This document shows, in pieces, positions 1 through 8,127 of a DNA stretch of 36,656 nt. The notes beneath the pieces are model-generated. The model was not told where the DNA came from. It saw only the letters and a program-made list of their open reading frames with translations, and made no database searches. Origin of the DNA: an uncultured Eubacteriales bacterium (GTDB lineage: Bacteria; Bacillota; Clostridia; Oscillospirales; Oscillospiraceae); NCBI GenBank assembly GCA_900552725.1, contig USAT01000006.1, positions 1 to 36,656 of the forward strand, given 5' to 3'. Numbering within the stretch: position 1 is the first letter of the stretch; every line of letters begins with the position of its first letter. Both the position numbers and the translations under genes were made by a program.

Positions 1-77
1 GCGGCAACGCCGCCGCTGTCGTATTTTTTCGGAACAAGCTCTGAATCACAAAGGAAATAGAAGGAGAATTACCCATT

Positions 78-1016
78 ATGGCTAAGAAAATCGTCATCGC
101 CCTGGGCGGCAACGCGCTGGGCAGCACCCTGCATGAGCAGGCCGACGCCGTTCAGATCACCGCCCGCGCCATCGTCGACCTGATCGCCGAGGGGCACGAG
201 GTCATCGTCGCCCACGGCAACGGCCCCCAGGTGGGCATCATCAACAACGCCATGCTGGCCCTGATGCATGAGGATGCCACCCAGGACAGCACCCCCCTGT
301 CCGTCTGCGGCGCCATGAGCCAGGCCTACATCGGCTATGACCTGCAGAACGCCCTGCGCGAAGAGATGCTGAACCGCGGCATCGACGAGCCTGTGGTCAC
401 CATGGTCACCCAGGTGGAGGTGGACCCCAAGGATCCCGCCTTCAACGATCCCAGCAAGCCCATCGGCAAGTTCCTGTCCGAGGAAGAGGCCAAGGTCATG
501 GCCGCCAAGACCGGCTTCCTGTTCAAAGAGGACGCGGGCCGCGGCTGGCGCCGCTACGTGGCCTCCCCCAAGCCCAAGCAGATCGTGGAGCTGGGCGCCA
601 TCCGCGCCCTCAGCGACAGCGGCAACATCGTCATCTGCTGCGGCGGCGGCGGCATCCCCGTCTACCGTACCGAGCATAACCACCTGAAGGGCGCGGCCGC
701 CGTCATCGACAAGGACTTCGCCTCCGAGCTGCTGGCCGAGCAGCTGGACGCCGATATGCTGATCATCCTCACTGCCGTGGAGAAGGTGGCCATCAACTTC
801 AACAAGCCCGACCAGAAGGGTCTGGACGAGCTGACCCCCGCCGAGGCCAAGGAGTACATCGCCCAGGGCCAGTTCGCCAAGGGCTCCATGCTGCCCAAGG
901 TAGAGGCCGCCGTGAAGTTCGCCGAGTCCAAGCCCGGCCGCACCGCCCTGATCACCCTGCTGGAGAAGGCCAAAGACGGTATCGAGGGCAAAACCGGTAC
1001 AAGAGTACACCAGTAA
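78..1016 (+). CDS. arcC: Carbamate kinase
   Basis: 312 aa, full length for the family. It catalyses the reversible transfer of phosphate from carbamoyl phosphate to ADP, giving ATP, CO2 and ammonia in the cytoplasm. Seen: the amino-acid-kinase N-terminal glycine loop IALGGNALG (residues 7-15), HGNGPQVG (46-53), and the glycine-rich CCGGGGIPV near residue 187, all typical of ArcC. AGAAGGAGAA at 60-69 is a well placed ribosome binding site for ATG 78. The next genes encode a BMP-type importer and a purine deaminase, so here the enzyme probably ends a purine (ureide/carbamoyl phosphate) degradation route rather than arginine deimination; no arginine deiminase gene is visible. That role is inference. 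The 3' end is duplicated downstream (see 1123-1161). Bases 1-77 hold a short GC hairpin and a T-run that may close an upstream gene outside the window. Confidence 0.96.
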   Translation: MAKKIVIALGGNALGSTLHEQADAVQITARAIVDLIAEGHEVIVAHGNGPQVGIINNAMLALMHEDATQDSTPLSVCGAMSQAYIGYDLQNALREEMLNRGIDEPVVTMVTQVEVDPKDPAFNDPSKPIGKFLSEEEAKVMAAKTGFLFKEDAGRGWRRYVASPKPKQIVELGAIRALSDSGNIVICCGGGGIPVYRTEHNHLKGAAAVIDKDFASELLAEQLDADMLIILTAVEKVAINFNKPDQKGLDELTPAEAKEYIAQGQFAKGSMLPKVEAAVKFAESKPGRTALITLLEKAKDGIEGKTGTRVHQ

Positions 1017-1122
1017 TCCGCGCCCGCAGCATCCGAACAGGCGATTCCGCTTCCCGCCCGAGATACCGTCCTATTCCAATCCGGGCCTTTCGCGCAGCGA
1101 AAGCGCCTGCGGCGCCGCCGCA

Positions 1123-1161
1123 GGTATCGAGGGCAAAACCGGTACCCGCATACACCAGTAA
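1123..1161 (+). repeat. Second copy of the last 39 bp of arcC, including stop codon
   Basis: Bases 1123-1161 repeat 978-1016 (arcC codons for GIEGKTGTRVHQ plus TAA) with 35 of 39 identities. The copy would read GIEGKTGTRIHQ-stop but has no start or upstream frame. Between the copies, 1087-1103 (ctttcgc/gcgaaag) and 1107-1123 (ctgcggc/gccgcag) form two adjacent short hairpins that end where the copy begins. It is a remnant of a duplication or insertion event, not a gene. Confidence 0.85.
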
Positions 1162-1260
1162 CCCCTTACCGGAACCGTTTTCACTTATTCCTGCGATTTC
1201 TTCATTGATATTTCTAATATCAGGAACATCAAAAAATATATAAGGATCGCAGAATTTTAG

Positions 1261-1289
1261 TTGAAATTTGCGCGGACATCCTATATAAT
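1261..1289 (+). promoter_or_regulatory. Sigma-A promoter of the BMP lipoprotein gene
   Basis: TTGAAA at 1261-1266, a 17-bp spacer, and a perfect TATAAT at 1284-1289. It starts a leader of about 110 nt before ATG 1409. Confidence 0.85.
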
Positions 1290-1295
1290 ACTTTT

Positions 1296-1408
1296 GTAAC
1301 AATTTCATGCGTTACCGTGAATGTCGGATCTGATCCGTTATTCAGGCCCGCGGCAAATTTTATCCCTACCTTCAGCCCCGGGTCAATATTTTAAGGAGGA
1401 AAACAAGA
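1296..1408 (+). promoter_or_regulatory. 5' leader of the BMP gene with a stem-loop
   Basis: The leader contains a two-part stem at 1318-1344: tgaat/attca (1318-1322 with 1340-1344) enclosing cggat/atccg (1325-1329 with 1333-1337). The strong ribosome binding site AAGGAGGA lies at 1393-1400. I do not recognise the purine or any other riboswitch consensus here and see no intrinsic terminator before the start codon. The stem may be an operator or just RNA structure. Confidence 0.4.
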
Positions 1409-2638
1409 ATGAAGAAGTTCCTTGCGTTGATCCTCGCCCTGGTCATGGCTCTGAGCCTGGTGGCCTGCGGCGGCGGCAATGACACCCCCAACACTGACGA
1501 CGGCAGCGATGCCGAAGGCGCTAAGGTCAAGGTCGGTTTCATCACCCTGCACGATGAAAACTCCACCTATGATAAGAACTTTATCGACGCCGCCAAGGAA
1601 GCCTGCGCTAACCTCAGCCTGGTCGAGAATGAAGATTACTTCATCAAGACCAACGTTGGTGAGACCGAGCAGTGCGCCGAAGTCGCCGCTGACCTGGTTG
1701 ATGCCGGCTGCAACATCATCTTTGCCGACAGCTTCGGCCATGAGCCTTACATGATCGAAGTCGCCAAGGCGAACCCCGAGGTCCAGTTCTGCCACTCCAC
1801 CGGTACCCGCGCTCACACCGAGGGTCTGGACAACTACCACAACGCTTTCGCTTCCATCTATGAGGGCCGCTATCTGGCCGGTATCGCTGCCGGTATGAAG
1901 CTGAACGAGATGATCGAGGCTGGCGAGTTCACCGCCGAAGAGGCTAAGATGGGCTATGTGGGTGCCTTTACCTACGCCGAAGTGGTTTCCGGTTACACCT
2001 CCTTCTATCTGGGCGCCAAGTCCGTCTGCCCCACCGTCACCATGGACGTGACCTTCACCGGCAGCTGGTATGACGAGACCCTGGAGAAGGAAGGCGCCGA
2101 GAAGCTGATCCAGGGCGGCTGCAAGCTGATCAGCCAGCACGCCGACTCTCTGGGCGCTCCTACTGCCTGCGAGAACGCTGGTATCCCCAACGTCTCCTAC
2201 AACGGCTCCACCAAGGAAGCTGCTCCCAACACCTACATCATCTCCTCCCGCATCAACTGGGCTCCCTACTATGAGTATGCCATTCAGTGCGTCATCGACG
2301 GCAAGGCTATCGACGCTGACTGGACCGGCACCCTGGCCACCGGCTCCGTGGTTCTGACCGAGCTGAACACCGACGTTGCTGCCGCTGGCACTGCTGAGGC
2401 CATCGAGGCTGCCACCGCCAAGCTGGAGAACGGCGAGATCCATGTCTTCGACTGCTCCACCTTCACCGTGAAGGGTGAGGCTCTGACCTCCTACATGGCT
2501 GACGTCAACACTGACGCTGACTACACTCCCGACACCGAGGTCGTGCACGACGGTTACTTCTCCGAGTCCGAGTTCCGTTCCGCTCCTTACTTCGATCTGG
2601 AGATCGACGGCATCACCCGTCTGGACACCGCGTTCTAA
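1409..2638 (+). CDS. BMP family ABC transporter substrate-binding lipoprotein
   Basis: 409 aa. The N-terminus is a lipoprotein signal: MKK, a hydrophobic stretch, then the lipobox LVAC with Cys about residue 20, followed by a Gly/Asp/Thr-rich linker. The mature part reads KVKVGFITLHDENSTYDKNF, the start of the Bmp/Med fold that binds nucleosides or purine-like ligands in known members. It is anchored outside the membrane and delivers ligand to the ATPase and permeases encoded at 2921-6542. It has its own consensus promoter and is followed by a strong terminator, so the binding protein is probably made in excess over the membrane parts. Context (carbamate kinase, 8-oxoguanine-deaminase-like enzyme, and ssnA/ygfK elsewhere in the window) suggests a purine or ureide ligand. 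The ligand itself cannot be read from sequence. Confidence 0.95.
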   Translation: MKKFLALILALVMALSLVACGGGNDTPNTDDGSDAEGAKVKVGFITLHDENSTYDKNFIDAAKEACANLSLVENEDYFIKTNVGETEQCAEVAADLVDAGCNIIFADSFGHEPYMIEVAKANPEVQFCHSTGTRAHTEGLDNYHNAFASIYEGRYLAGIAAGMKLNEMIEAGEFTAEEAKMGYVGAFTYAEVVSGYTSFYLGAKSVCPTVTMDVTFTGSWYDETLEKEGAEKLIQGGCKLISQHADSLGAPTACENAGIPNVSYNGSTKEAAPNTYIISSRINWAPYYEYAIQCVIDGKAIDADWTGTLATGSVVLTELNTDVAAAGTAEAIEAATAKLENGEIHVFDCSTFTVKGEALTSYMADVNTDADYTPDTEVVHDGYFSESEFRSAPYFDLEIDGITRLDTAF

Positions 2639-2661
2639 TCAAAGCTTTAGAACAAATTTCA

Positions 2662-2700
2662 ATGGATGGGCTGCTTTGCAGCCCATCCATTTTTCTTTTT
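2662..2700 (+). terminator. Intrinsic terminator after the BMP gene
   Basis: A perfect 13-bp stem (2662-2674 with 2678-2690), TTT loop, then a T-rich run to 2700. It separates the binding-protein gene from the rest of the transporter operon. Confidence 0.93.
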
Positions 2701-2817
2701 ATTCCCCGTTTTTTCCTTTCCCGCAACTCATTCGGCGATTCTCACAAATGATTTTCTTCTTTCTTGTATAAGCTTACATTCTTTGTGTATACCTGACAAA
2801 TTTTTTGCGAATTTTGA

Positions 2818-2846
2818 TTTACAACACTTCTTTTCTGTGCTAGAAT
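2818..2846 (+). promoter_or_regulatory. Promoter of the ABC ATPase/permease operon
   Basis: TTTACA at 2818-2823, 17-bp spacer, TAGAAT at 2841-2846, with an upstream TG (2838-2839) giving an extended -10. It lets the ATPase and permease genes be transcribed independently of the terminated BMP gene. Confidence 0.7.
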
Positions 2847-2920
2847 AAAGCGTATGGAATTTAGCCCCGGCGTGCTACGAGGTGTTGCAGCCATCTGCGC
2901 CGAAAGAAAGGATGACAGCC

Positions 2921-4456
2921 TTGGAAAACAAATGCGCGATCAAAATGGAGAATATCACCAAGCGCTTTGGTTCCGTGGTGGCCAATAACGCCATCAACAT
3001 GGAACTGCGCGAGGGTGAGATCCTGTCTCTGCTGGGTGAAAACGGCAGCGGCAAGACCACTCTGATGAATATGCTCTCCGGTATCTACTTCCCTGACGAG
3101 GGACAAATCTACATCCACGATAAGCCCGTCACCATCGCGTCTCCCAAGGATGCATTTGATCTGGGCATCGGCATGATCCACCAGCACTTCAAGCTGGTCG
3201 ATCTGTTCACCGCTACCGAAAACATCATTCTGGGCCTCGAGGGCAAGCTGGATCTGAACAATGCCCGCAAAAAGGTGCAGGACATCTGCGACCGGTATGG
3301 CTTCGACATCGACCCCGACATGAAGATCTACGACATGTCCGTCTCCCAGAAGCAGACTGTCGAGATCGTGAAGGTGCTGTACCGCGGCGCGGACATCCTG
3401 ATCCTGGACGAGCCCACCGCCGTGCTGACCCCCCAGGAGACCGATAAGCTGTTCACCGTCATGCGCAACATGAAGGCCGACGGCAAGTCCCTGATCATCA
3501 TCACCCACAAGCTCCACGAGGTGCTGGACGTATCCGACCGTGTGGCCGTACTGCGCAAGGGCGAGTACATCGGCGACGTGATGACCAAGGACGCCGACCA
3601 GCAGTCCCTGACCGATATGATGGTGGGCCACAGCGTCACCCTGAACATCAATCGCCCCGATCCCATCAACGTCACCCCCCGTCTGAAGCTGGAGGGCCTG
3701 ACCGTATTCGATGAGCTGGGCGTCAAGCGTCTGGACAACGTCAGCTTCTCCATCAACGCCGGCGAAGTGCTGGGTGTGGCAGGCGTGGCAGGCTCCGGCC
3801 AGCGTGAGCTGCTGGAGTCCATCGCGGGCCTGTATCCCATCACCTCCGGCTCCGTCACCTTCTTCCCGCCCGAGAGCGACAAGCCCCAGGAGCTGGCCGG
3901 CAAGGATCCCATGGACATCCGCAAGGCCGGCATCGCCATGAGCTTTGTCCCCGAGGACCGTCTGGGCATGGGCCTGGTGGGCTCCATGGGCATGACCGGC
4001 AACATGATGCTGCGCTCCTGGCGCAAGGGCAAGGGCGCGTTCCTGAACCGCAAGGATCCCGAGGCGCTGGCCCAGCGCATCTGGCAGGAGCTGGAGGTCG
4101 TCACCCCCAGCACCAGCTTCCCCGTCCGCCGTATGTCCGGCGGTAACGTGCAGAAGGTGCTGGTAGGCCGTGAGATCGCCCAGCAGCCCTCCGTGCTGAT
4201 GACCGCCTATGCTGTCCGCGGTCTGGATATCAATACATCCTATACCATTTACAATCTGCTGACCGAGCAGAAGATGAAGGGCGTTGCCGTCGTTTACGTC
4301 GGCGAGGATCTGGACGTGCTGCTGGAGCTGTGCGACCGGATCGTGGTGCTCTGCGGCGGACAGGTGTCCGGCGTGGTGGACGCCCGTAAGACCAACAAGC
4401 TTGAAGTGGGTGCTCTGATGACCCGCGTGGGAGGAGGCGCGAAGGAAAATGCGTAA
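2921..4456 (+). CDS. BMP-type (nucleoside-class) ABC importer, ATPase with two nucleotide-binding domains
   Basis: About 511 aa with two ABC domains, the layout of YufO/NupO-type ATPases. NBD1 has Walker A GENGSGKTT, the degenerate signature DMSVSQKQTVE, and Walker B LILDEPTAVL. NBD2 has GVAGSGQREL in place of Walker A, a good signature RMSGGNVQK, and a Walker B region reading LMTAYAVRGLD, where the usual DEP is lost. NBD2 is therefore probably catalytically weak, a known trait of this class. Start: AAAGGA (2907-2912) is 8 nt before TTG 2921, a better spacing than for ATG 2912 or GTG 2882, both in frame and possible. The 3' end overlaps the next gene by 8 bp, so translation is probably coupled. 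It energises import together with the permeases at 4449 and 5544. Confidence 0.94.
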   Translation: MENKCAIKMENITKRFGSVVANNAINMELREGEILSLLGENGSGKTTLMNMLSGIYFPDEGQIYIHDKPVTIASPKDAFDLGIGMIHQHFKLVDLFTATENIILGLEGKLDLNNARKKVQDICDRYGFDIDPDMKIYDMSVSQKQTVEIVKVLYRGADILILDEPTAVLTPQETDKLFTVMRNMKADGKSLIIITHKLHEVLDVSDRVAVLRKGEYIGDVMTKDADQQSLTDMMVGHSVTLNINRPDPINVTPRLKLEGLTVFDELGVKRLDNVSFSINAGEVLGVAGVAGSGQRELLESIAGLYPITSGSVTFFPPESDKPQELAGKDPMDIRKAGIAMSFVPEDRLGMGLVGSMGMTGNMMLRSWRKGKGAFLNRKDPEALAQRIWQELEVVTPSTSFPVRRMSGGNVQKVLVGREIAQQPSVLMTAYAVRGLDINTSYTIYNLLTEQKMKGVAVVYVGEDLDVLLELCDRIVVLCGGQVSGVVDARKTNKLEVGALMTRVGGGAKENA

Positions 4457-5540
4457 ACAATCTCTCTTTCATATTTCCAAGCGTGACACGCTTCCCTTGG
4501 GCAAGGCCCTGCTGATCCGCGGCGGCATCCTGCTGCTGGCGCTGGTGTTCTGCGGTCTGATCACCACCCTGCTGACCGGAGAAAATCCCATCAGCGTGTA
4601 CGGCACGATCCTCAAGGGTGCTTTCGGCACCCCCCGCAAAAACTGGGTCACTTGGCAAAACGTAGCGGTTCTGCTGGGCATCTCCCTGGCTGTTACCCCC
4701 GCCTTCAAGATGCGCTTCTGGAACATCGGCGCCGAGGGTCAGACCCTGATCGGCTGCTTGGCCACTACCACCTGCATGATCCTGCTGGGCGGTAAGCTGC
4801 CCAACGGGGCGCTGATCGTTGTGTCCCTGCTGGCCGCTCTGCTGGCCGGTGCCGTGTGGGGCTTCCTGCCCGCCTTCTTCAAGGCCAAGTGGAACACCAA
4901 CGAAACGCTGTTCACCCTGATGATGAACTACGTTGCCATGCAGCTGGCCTCCTATTTCATCATTGTCTGGGAGGTGCCCAAGGGTGCCGGTAAGATCGGC
5001 ATCATCAATCAGGCCACCGAAGCAGGCTGGCTGCCCCGTATCGGCGGGCAGACGCAGCTCCTCCCGATCCTGGTGGTCGCCATTCTGACCGGTCTGATGT
5101 ACATCTATCTTAACTACAGCAAGCACGGCTACGAGATCGCCGTGGTGGGCGAAAGCCAGCGTACCGCCAGCTATGCCGGCATCAAGGTGGATCGGGTCAT
5201 CATCCGCACCATGGTGCTCTCCGGTGCCGTCTGCGGCCTGATGGGATATATCCTGACCGCCGGTATCAGCCATACGCTGACCACCACCATCGTGGACAGC
5301 CGCGGCTTCACCGCCGTCATGGTGTCCTGGATGTCCAAGTTCAATCCCCTTATCATGATCGCCGCCTCCCTGCTGCTGGTGACTATGGAGCGCGGTGCCA
5401 GCGAGATTTCCACGGCTTTCAGCCTGAACCAATCCTTCGCCGACATTCTGACCGGTATCATCCTGTTCTTCATCATTGCTACCGAGTTCTTCATCACCTA
5501 TAAGGTCACTCTGCGCAAGAGCAGCAGAAAGGAGGCGTGA
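4449..5540 (+). CDS. ABC transporter permease (YufP/NupP-like)
   Basis: 363 aa, polytopic. A cytoplasmic N-terminus is followed by a first hydrophobic segment (about residues 21-40) and many further ones. RFWNIGAEGQTLIG near residue 90 is the conserved BPD_transp_2 motif of nucleoside/branched-chain-amino-acid class permeases, and GESQRTASYAGIKVDRV near 235 is the loop that contacts the ATPase. ATG 4449 overlaps the end of the ATPase gene; the ribosome binding site GGGAGGAGG lies inside that gene. The next permease starts 3 bp after the stop. The two permeases should form the heterodimeric channel of one importer. Confidence 0.94.
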   Translation: MRKQSLFHISKRDTLPLGKALLIRGGILLLALVFCGLITTLLTGENPISVYGTILKGAFGTPRKNWVTWQNVAVLLGISLAVTPAFKMRFWNIGAEGQTLIGCLATTTCMILLGGKLPNGALIVVSLLAALLAGAVWGFLPAFFKAKWNTNETLFTLMMNYVAMQLASYFIIVWEVPKGAGKIGIINQATEAGWLPRIGGQTQLLPILVVAILTGLMYIYLNYSKHGYEIAVVGESQRTASYAGIKVDRVIIRTMVLSGAVCGLMGYILTAGISHTLTTTIVDSRGFTAVMVSWMSKFNPLIMIAASLLLVTMERGASEISTAFSLNQSFADILTGIILFFIIATEFFITYKVTLRKSSRKEA

Positions 5541-5543
5541 CGG

Positions 5544-6542
5544 ATGGGTTTTGATTTTGTATCCTTCTTCCCCCGTGCGGTCATGCAGGGTATCCCCCTG
5601 CTGTTCGGCAGCACCGGTGAAATTCTGACCGAGAAATCCGGTAACCTGAACCTCGGTATCCCCGGCATCATGTATGTGGGCGGTATCAGCGGCGTCATCG
5701 GCGCGTTCTTCTATGAGCAGGCCACCAAGGGCGGCACCATGAACGGCTTCCTGGCCATCATGATCCCCATCCTGTGCTCCCTGCTGGGCTCTCTGCTGAT
5801 GGGCTTGCTGTACTGCTTCCTGACCGTTACCCTGCGGGCCAACCAGAACGTTACCGGTCTGGCCATGACCACCTTCGGCGTGGGCGTGGGCAACTTCTTC
5901 GGCGGCTCCCTCATCAAGCTGACCGGCAGCGAGGTCCCCTCCATTGCCCTGTCCAACACCAGCCTGTTCTTCAAGACCACCCTGCCCGGCGCGGAAAGCA
6001 CCGGCTGGTTTGGTCAGCTGTTCCTGTCCTACGGCTTCCTGGCCTATGTGGCCATCATTATTGCCCTGGGCGCGTCCTATTTCCTGAACCACACCCGTCC
6101 CGGCCTGCACCTGCGCGCCGTGGGCGAGAGTGCCTCCACCGCCGACGCCGCCGGCATCAACGTCACCAAGTATAAGTATCTGGCCACCTGCATCGGCTCC
6201 ATGATCGCGGGTCTGGGCGGTCTGTACTACGTCATGGACTACGCCAACGGCGTGTGGTCCAACAACGCCTTCGGTGACCGCGGCTGGCTGGCTATCGCCC
6301 TGGTCATCTTCACCATCTGGCGTCCCAATGTCAGCATCCTGGCCTCCATCCTGTTCGGTGGCCTGTACATCATCAACATCTATCTGCCCACCCCCGGCGG
6401 CCAGATGGCGATCAAGGAGCTGTACAAGATGCTGCCCTACGTCATCACCCTGATCGTGCTGATCGTCGTCTCCCTGCGTAAGAAGCGGGAGGATCAGCCC
6501 CCTGCGTCCCTCGGTCTCTCCTACTTCCGCGAGGAACGCTGA
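5544..6542 (+). CDS. ABC transporter permease (YufQ/NupQ-like)
   Basis: 332 aa, polytopic, second permease of the importer. Seen: EKSGNLNLGIPGIMYVGG near residue 30, the conserved family motif, and RAVGESASTADAAGINVTKY near 190, matching the ATPase-contact loop of its partner. GAAAGGAGG before ATG 5544 is a strong ribosome binding site. It is the last gene of the transporter operon; a terminator follows at once. The C-terminus is a short basic tail (LRKKRE) in the cytoplasm. Confidence 0.94.
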   Translation: MGFDFVSFFPRAVMQGIPLLFGSTGEILTEKSGNLNLGIPGIMYVGGISGVIGAFFYEQATKGGTMNGFLAIMIPILCSLLGSLLMGLLYCFLTVTLRANQNVTGLAMTTFGVGVGNFFGGSLIKLTGSEVPSIALSNTSLFFKTTLPGAESTGWFGQLFLSYGFLAYVAIIIALGASYFLNHTRPGLHLRAVGESASTADAAGINVTKYKYLATCIGSMIAGLGGLYYVMDYANGVWSNNAFGDRGWLAIALVIFTIWRPNVSILASILFGGLYIINIYLPTPGGQMAIKELYKMLPYVITLIVLIVVSLRKKREDQPPASLGLSYFREER

Positions 6543-6551
6543 CCCCAATAT

Positions 6552-6586
6552 AAAAAGAGTAGGCCGCTTGCGGCCTGCTCTTTTTT
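6552..6586 (+). terminator. Intrinsic terminator of the transporter operon
   Basis: A stem built from aaaaagagt/gctcttttt and aggccg/cggcct around a CTTG loop, ending in a T6 run. The A-run on the other side makes it symmetric. Confidence 0.9.
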
Positions 6587-6619
6587 CCTACCCATTTTTC
6601 TGATGAAGGAGCATACGAT

Positions 6620-7975
6620 ATGGCTACTCTGCTGCTGAAAAACATCGCCCAGCTGGTCACCTGCGACGACGGTGACCGCCTGCTGCAAAACGTGGACCTC
6701 TACTGCAAGGACGGCTTCATCCAAGCCATCGGCGAAAATTTGGCCGTCACCGCCGACGAGACCATCGACGCCAGCCACATGCTGTGCTATCCCGGTCTGG
6801 TGAACACCCACCACCACCTGTACCAGGTGTTCTCCCGCAATCTGCCCCAGGTGCAGAATATGGAGCTGTTCGACTGGCTCAAGACCCTGTACGAGATCTG
6901 GAAGAACCTGGACGAAGACGTGATCCGCCTGTCCAGCCTTACCGGTATGGGCGAGCTGATGAAGCACGGCTGCACCACCTGCTTCGACCACCACTATGTG
7001 TTCCCCGCCGGAGCAGGCGACCTGCTGGGCGCCCAGCTGGCGGCGGCCCAGGAGCTGGGCATCCGCATGTACCTGAGCCGGGGCAGCATGGATCTCAGCG
7101 TCAAGGACGGCGGCCTGCCGCCGGACAGCGTGGTGCAGACGGTGGACGAGATCATGGCCGACTCCGTCCGCTGCATCGAGAAGTACCACGATCCCTCCTA
7201 CGGCTCCATGCACCGCGTGGCGCTTGCCCCCTGCTCCCCCTTCTCCGTGTCGGCGGAGCTGCTGCGGCAGAGCGCCATTCTGGCCCGGCAGTACCACGTC
7301 CGGCTCCACACCCACCTGTGCGAGACCACGGACGAGGAGAACTTCATGCTGGAGCGTGAGGGCGTCCGGCCCCTGGCCTACATGGAGCGGCTGGGCTGGA
7401 TCGGCGACGACGTGTGGTTCGCCCACGGCATCCACTTCAATGACCAGGAGCTGCGCCTGCTGGCGGACACCGGCACCGGCGTGGCCCACTGCCCCATCAG
7501 CAACATGAAGCTCTCCAGCGGCATCGCCCGCATCCCGGAGATGCTGAAGCTGGGCGTACCGGTGGGCCTGGCGGTGGACGGCAGCGCCAGCAACGACGGC
7601 TCCAGCCTTATGGAGGAGCTGCGGGTGGCCTTCCTCCTGCACCGCCTCAACTCCAGCAAGGCCGCACCCAGCGGCTACGACATCCTGAAGATGGCCACCC
7701 GGGGCAGCGCCCGCCTGCTGGGCCGTGACGACATCGGCCAGCTGGCGGTGGGCAAGTGCGCCGACCTGTTCCTCATCGACAGCCGCCGCCTGGAGCTGGT
7801 GGGCTCCTGCTTCGACGCCAAGTCCGTACTGGGCACGGTGGGCGTCCGCGGCCCGGTGGACTATACGGTGGTGCAGGGCCGCGTCACCGTCCGCCAGGGC
7901 CACCTGGCCACGGTGGACGAGGACCGCGTGGCGGAGGACGCCAACCGCAAGTGCAGGGCATATCTGGAGATATAA
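6620..7975 (+). CDS. Amidohydrolase, probable 8-oxoguanine deaminase
   Basis: 451 aa, metal-dependent amidohydrolase (TrzA/AtzB/guanine-deaminase branch). Seen: PGLVNTHHHLYQ (H64 and H66 as metal ligands), TCFDHHYVFP, LHTHLCETTDEE and WFAHGIHF (later metal and substrate residues), and VDGSASNDGSS with the catalytic Asp. The NTHHHLYQ pattern and overall length fit 8-oxoguanine deaminases, which convert 8-oxoguanine to urate; close relatives act on hydroxyatrazine-type rings, so the exact substrate is not certain. AAGGAG at 606-611 of this block precedes ATG 6620. It follows the transporter operon after a terminator, and I see no clear promoter in the 34 bp between. Its product would feed the purine degradation suggested by arcC, ssnA and ygfK. 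Confidence 0.85.
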   Translation: MATLLLKNIAQLVTCDDGDRLLQNVDLYCKDGFIQAIGENLAVTADETIDASHMLCYPGLVNTHHHLYQVFSRNLPQVQNMELFDWLKTLYEIWKNLDEDVIRLSSLTGMGELMKHGCTTCFDHHYVFPAGAGDLLGAQLAAAQELGIRMYLSRGSMDLSVKDGGLPPDSVVQTVDEIMADSVRCIEKYHDPSYGSMHRVALAPCSPFSVSAELLRQSAILARQYHVRLHTHLCETTDEENFMLEREGVRPLAYMERLGWIGDDVWFAHGIHFNDQELRLLADTGTGVAHCPISNMKLSSGIARIPEMLKLGVPVGLAVDGSASNDGSSLMEELRVAFLLHRLNSSKAAPSGYDILKMATRGSARLLGRDDIGQLAVGKCADLFLIDSRRLELVGSCFDAKSVLGTVGVRGPVDYTVVQGRVTVRQGHLATVDEDRVAEDANRKCRAYLEI

Positions 7976-7993
7976 GCGGCACGGTAAACATTC

Positions 7994-8069
7994 GTAGGAG
8001 CGGCCCTTGCGGCCGCCCGCATCACATCAACACATCAATCGTGCGGGCGACCGCAAGGGTCGCCCCTAC
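7994..8069. repeat. Inverted pair of REP-like palindromes (76 bp)
   Basis: Two GTAG-headed units face each other: 7994-8020 on the plus strand and 8069-8043 on the minus strand. Each carries a hairpin with the loop region CCCTTGCGG, and the arms differ at three positions. A second pair of almost the same length (75 bp) lies at 11999-12073. The site is between convergent genes. GTAG at the hairpin foot is the hallmark of REP sequences moved by REP-associated tyrosine transposases, one of which is encoded at 27425-27922. Confidence 0.75.
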
Positions 8070-8075
8070 TCACGC

Positions 8076-8111
8076 AAAAACCGCAGGGTTGACACACGGT
8101 CAACCCTGCGG
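8076..8111 (-). terminator. Intrinsic terminator of the 8128-8799 gene
   Basis: A perfect 13-bp stem (8081-8093 with 8099-8111). Read on the minus strand it is followed by T5 (8080-8076). Confidence 0.9.
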
Positions 8112-8127
8112 TATGTTATGTATATGC

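Noticed and set aside
1296..1408. Purine riboswitch before the BMP gene
   Set aside because: Expected from context, but I find neither the conserved three-way junction with its kissing loops nor a terminator.
4230..6548. Long minus-strand frame opposite the two ABC permeases
   Set aside because: Gln/Gly/His-rich antisense translation across two genes with strong family motifs on the other strand.
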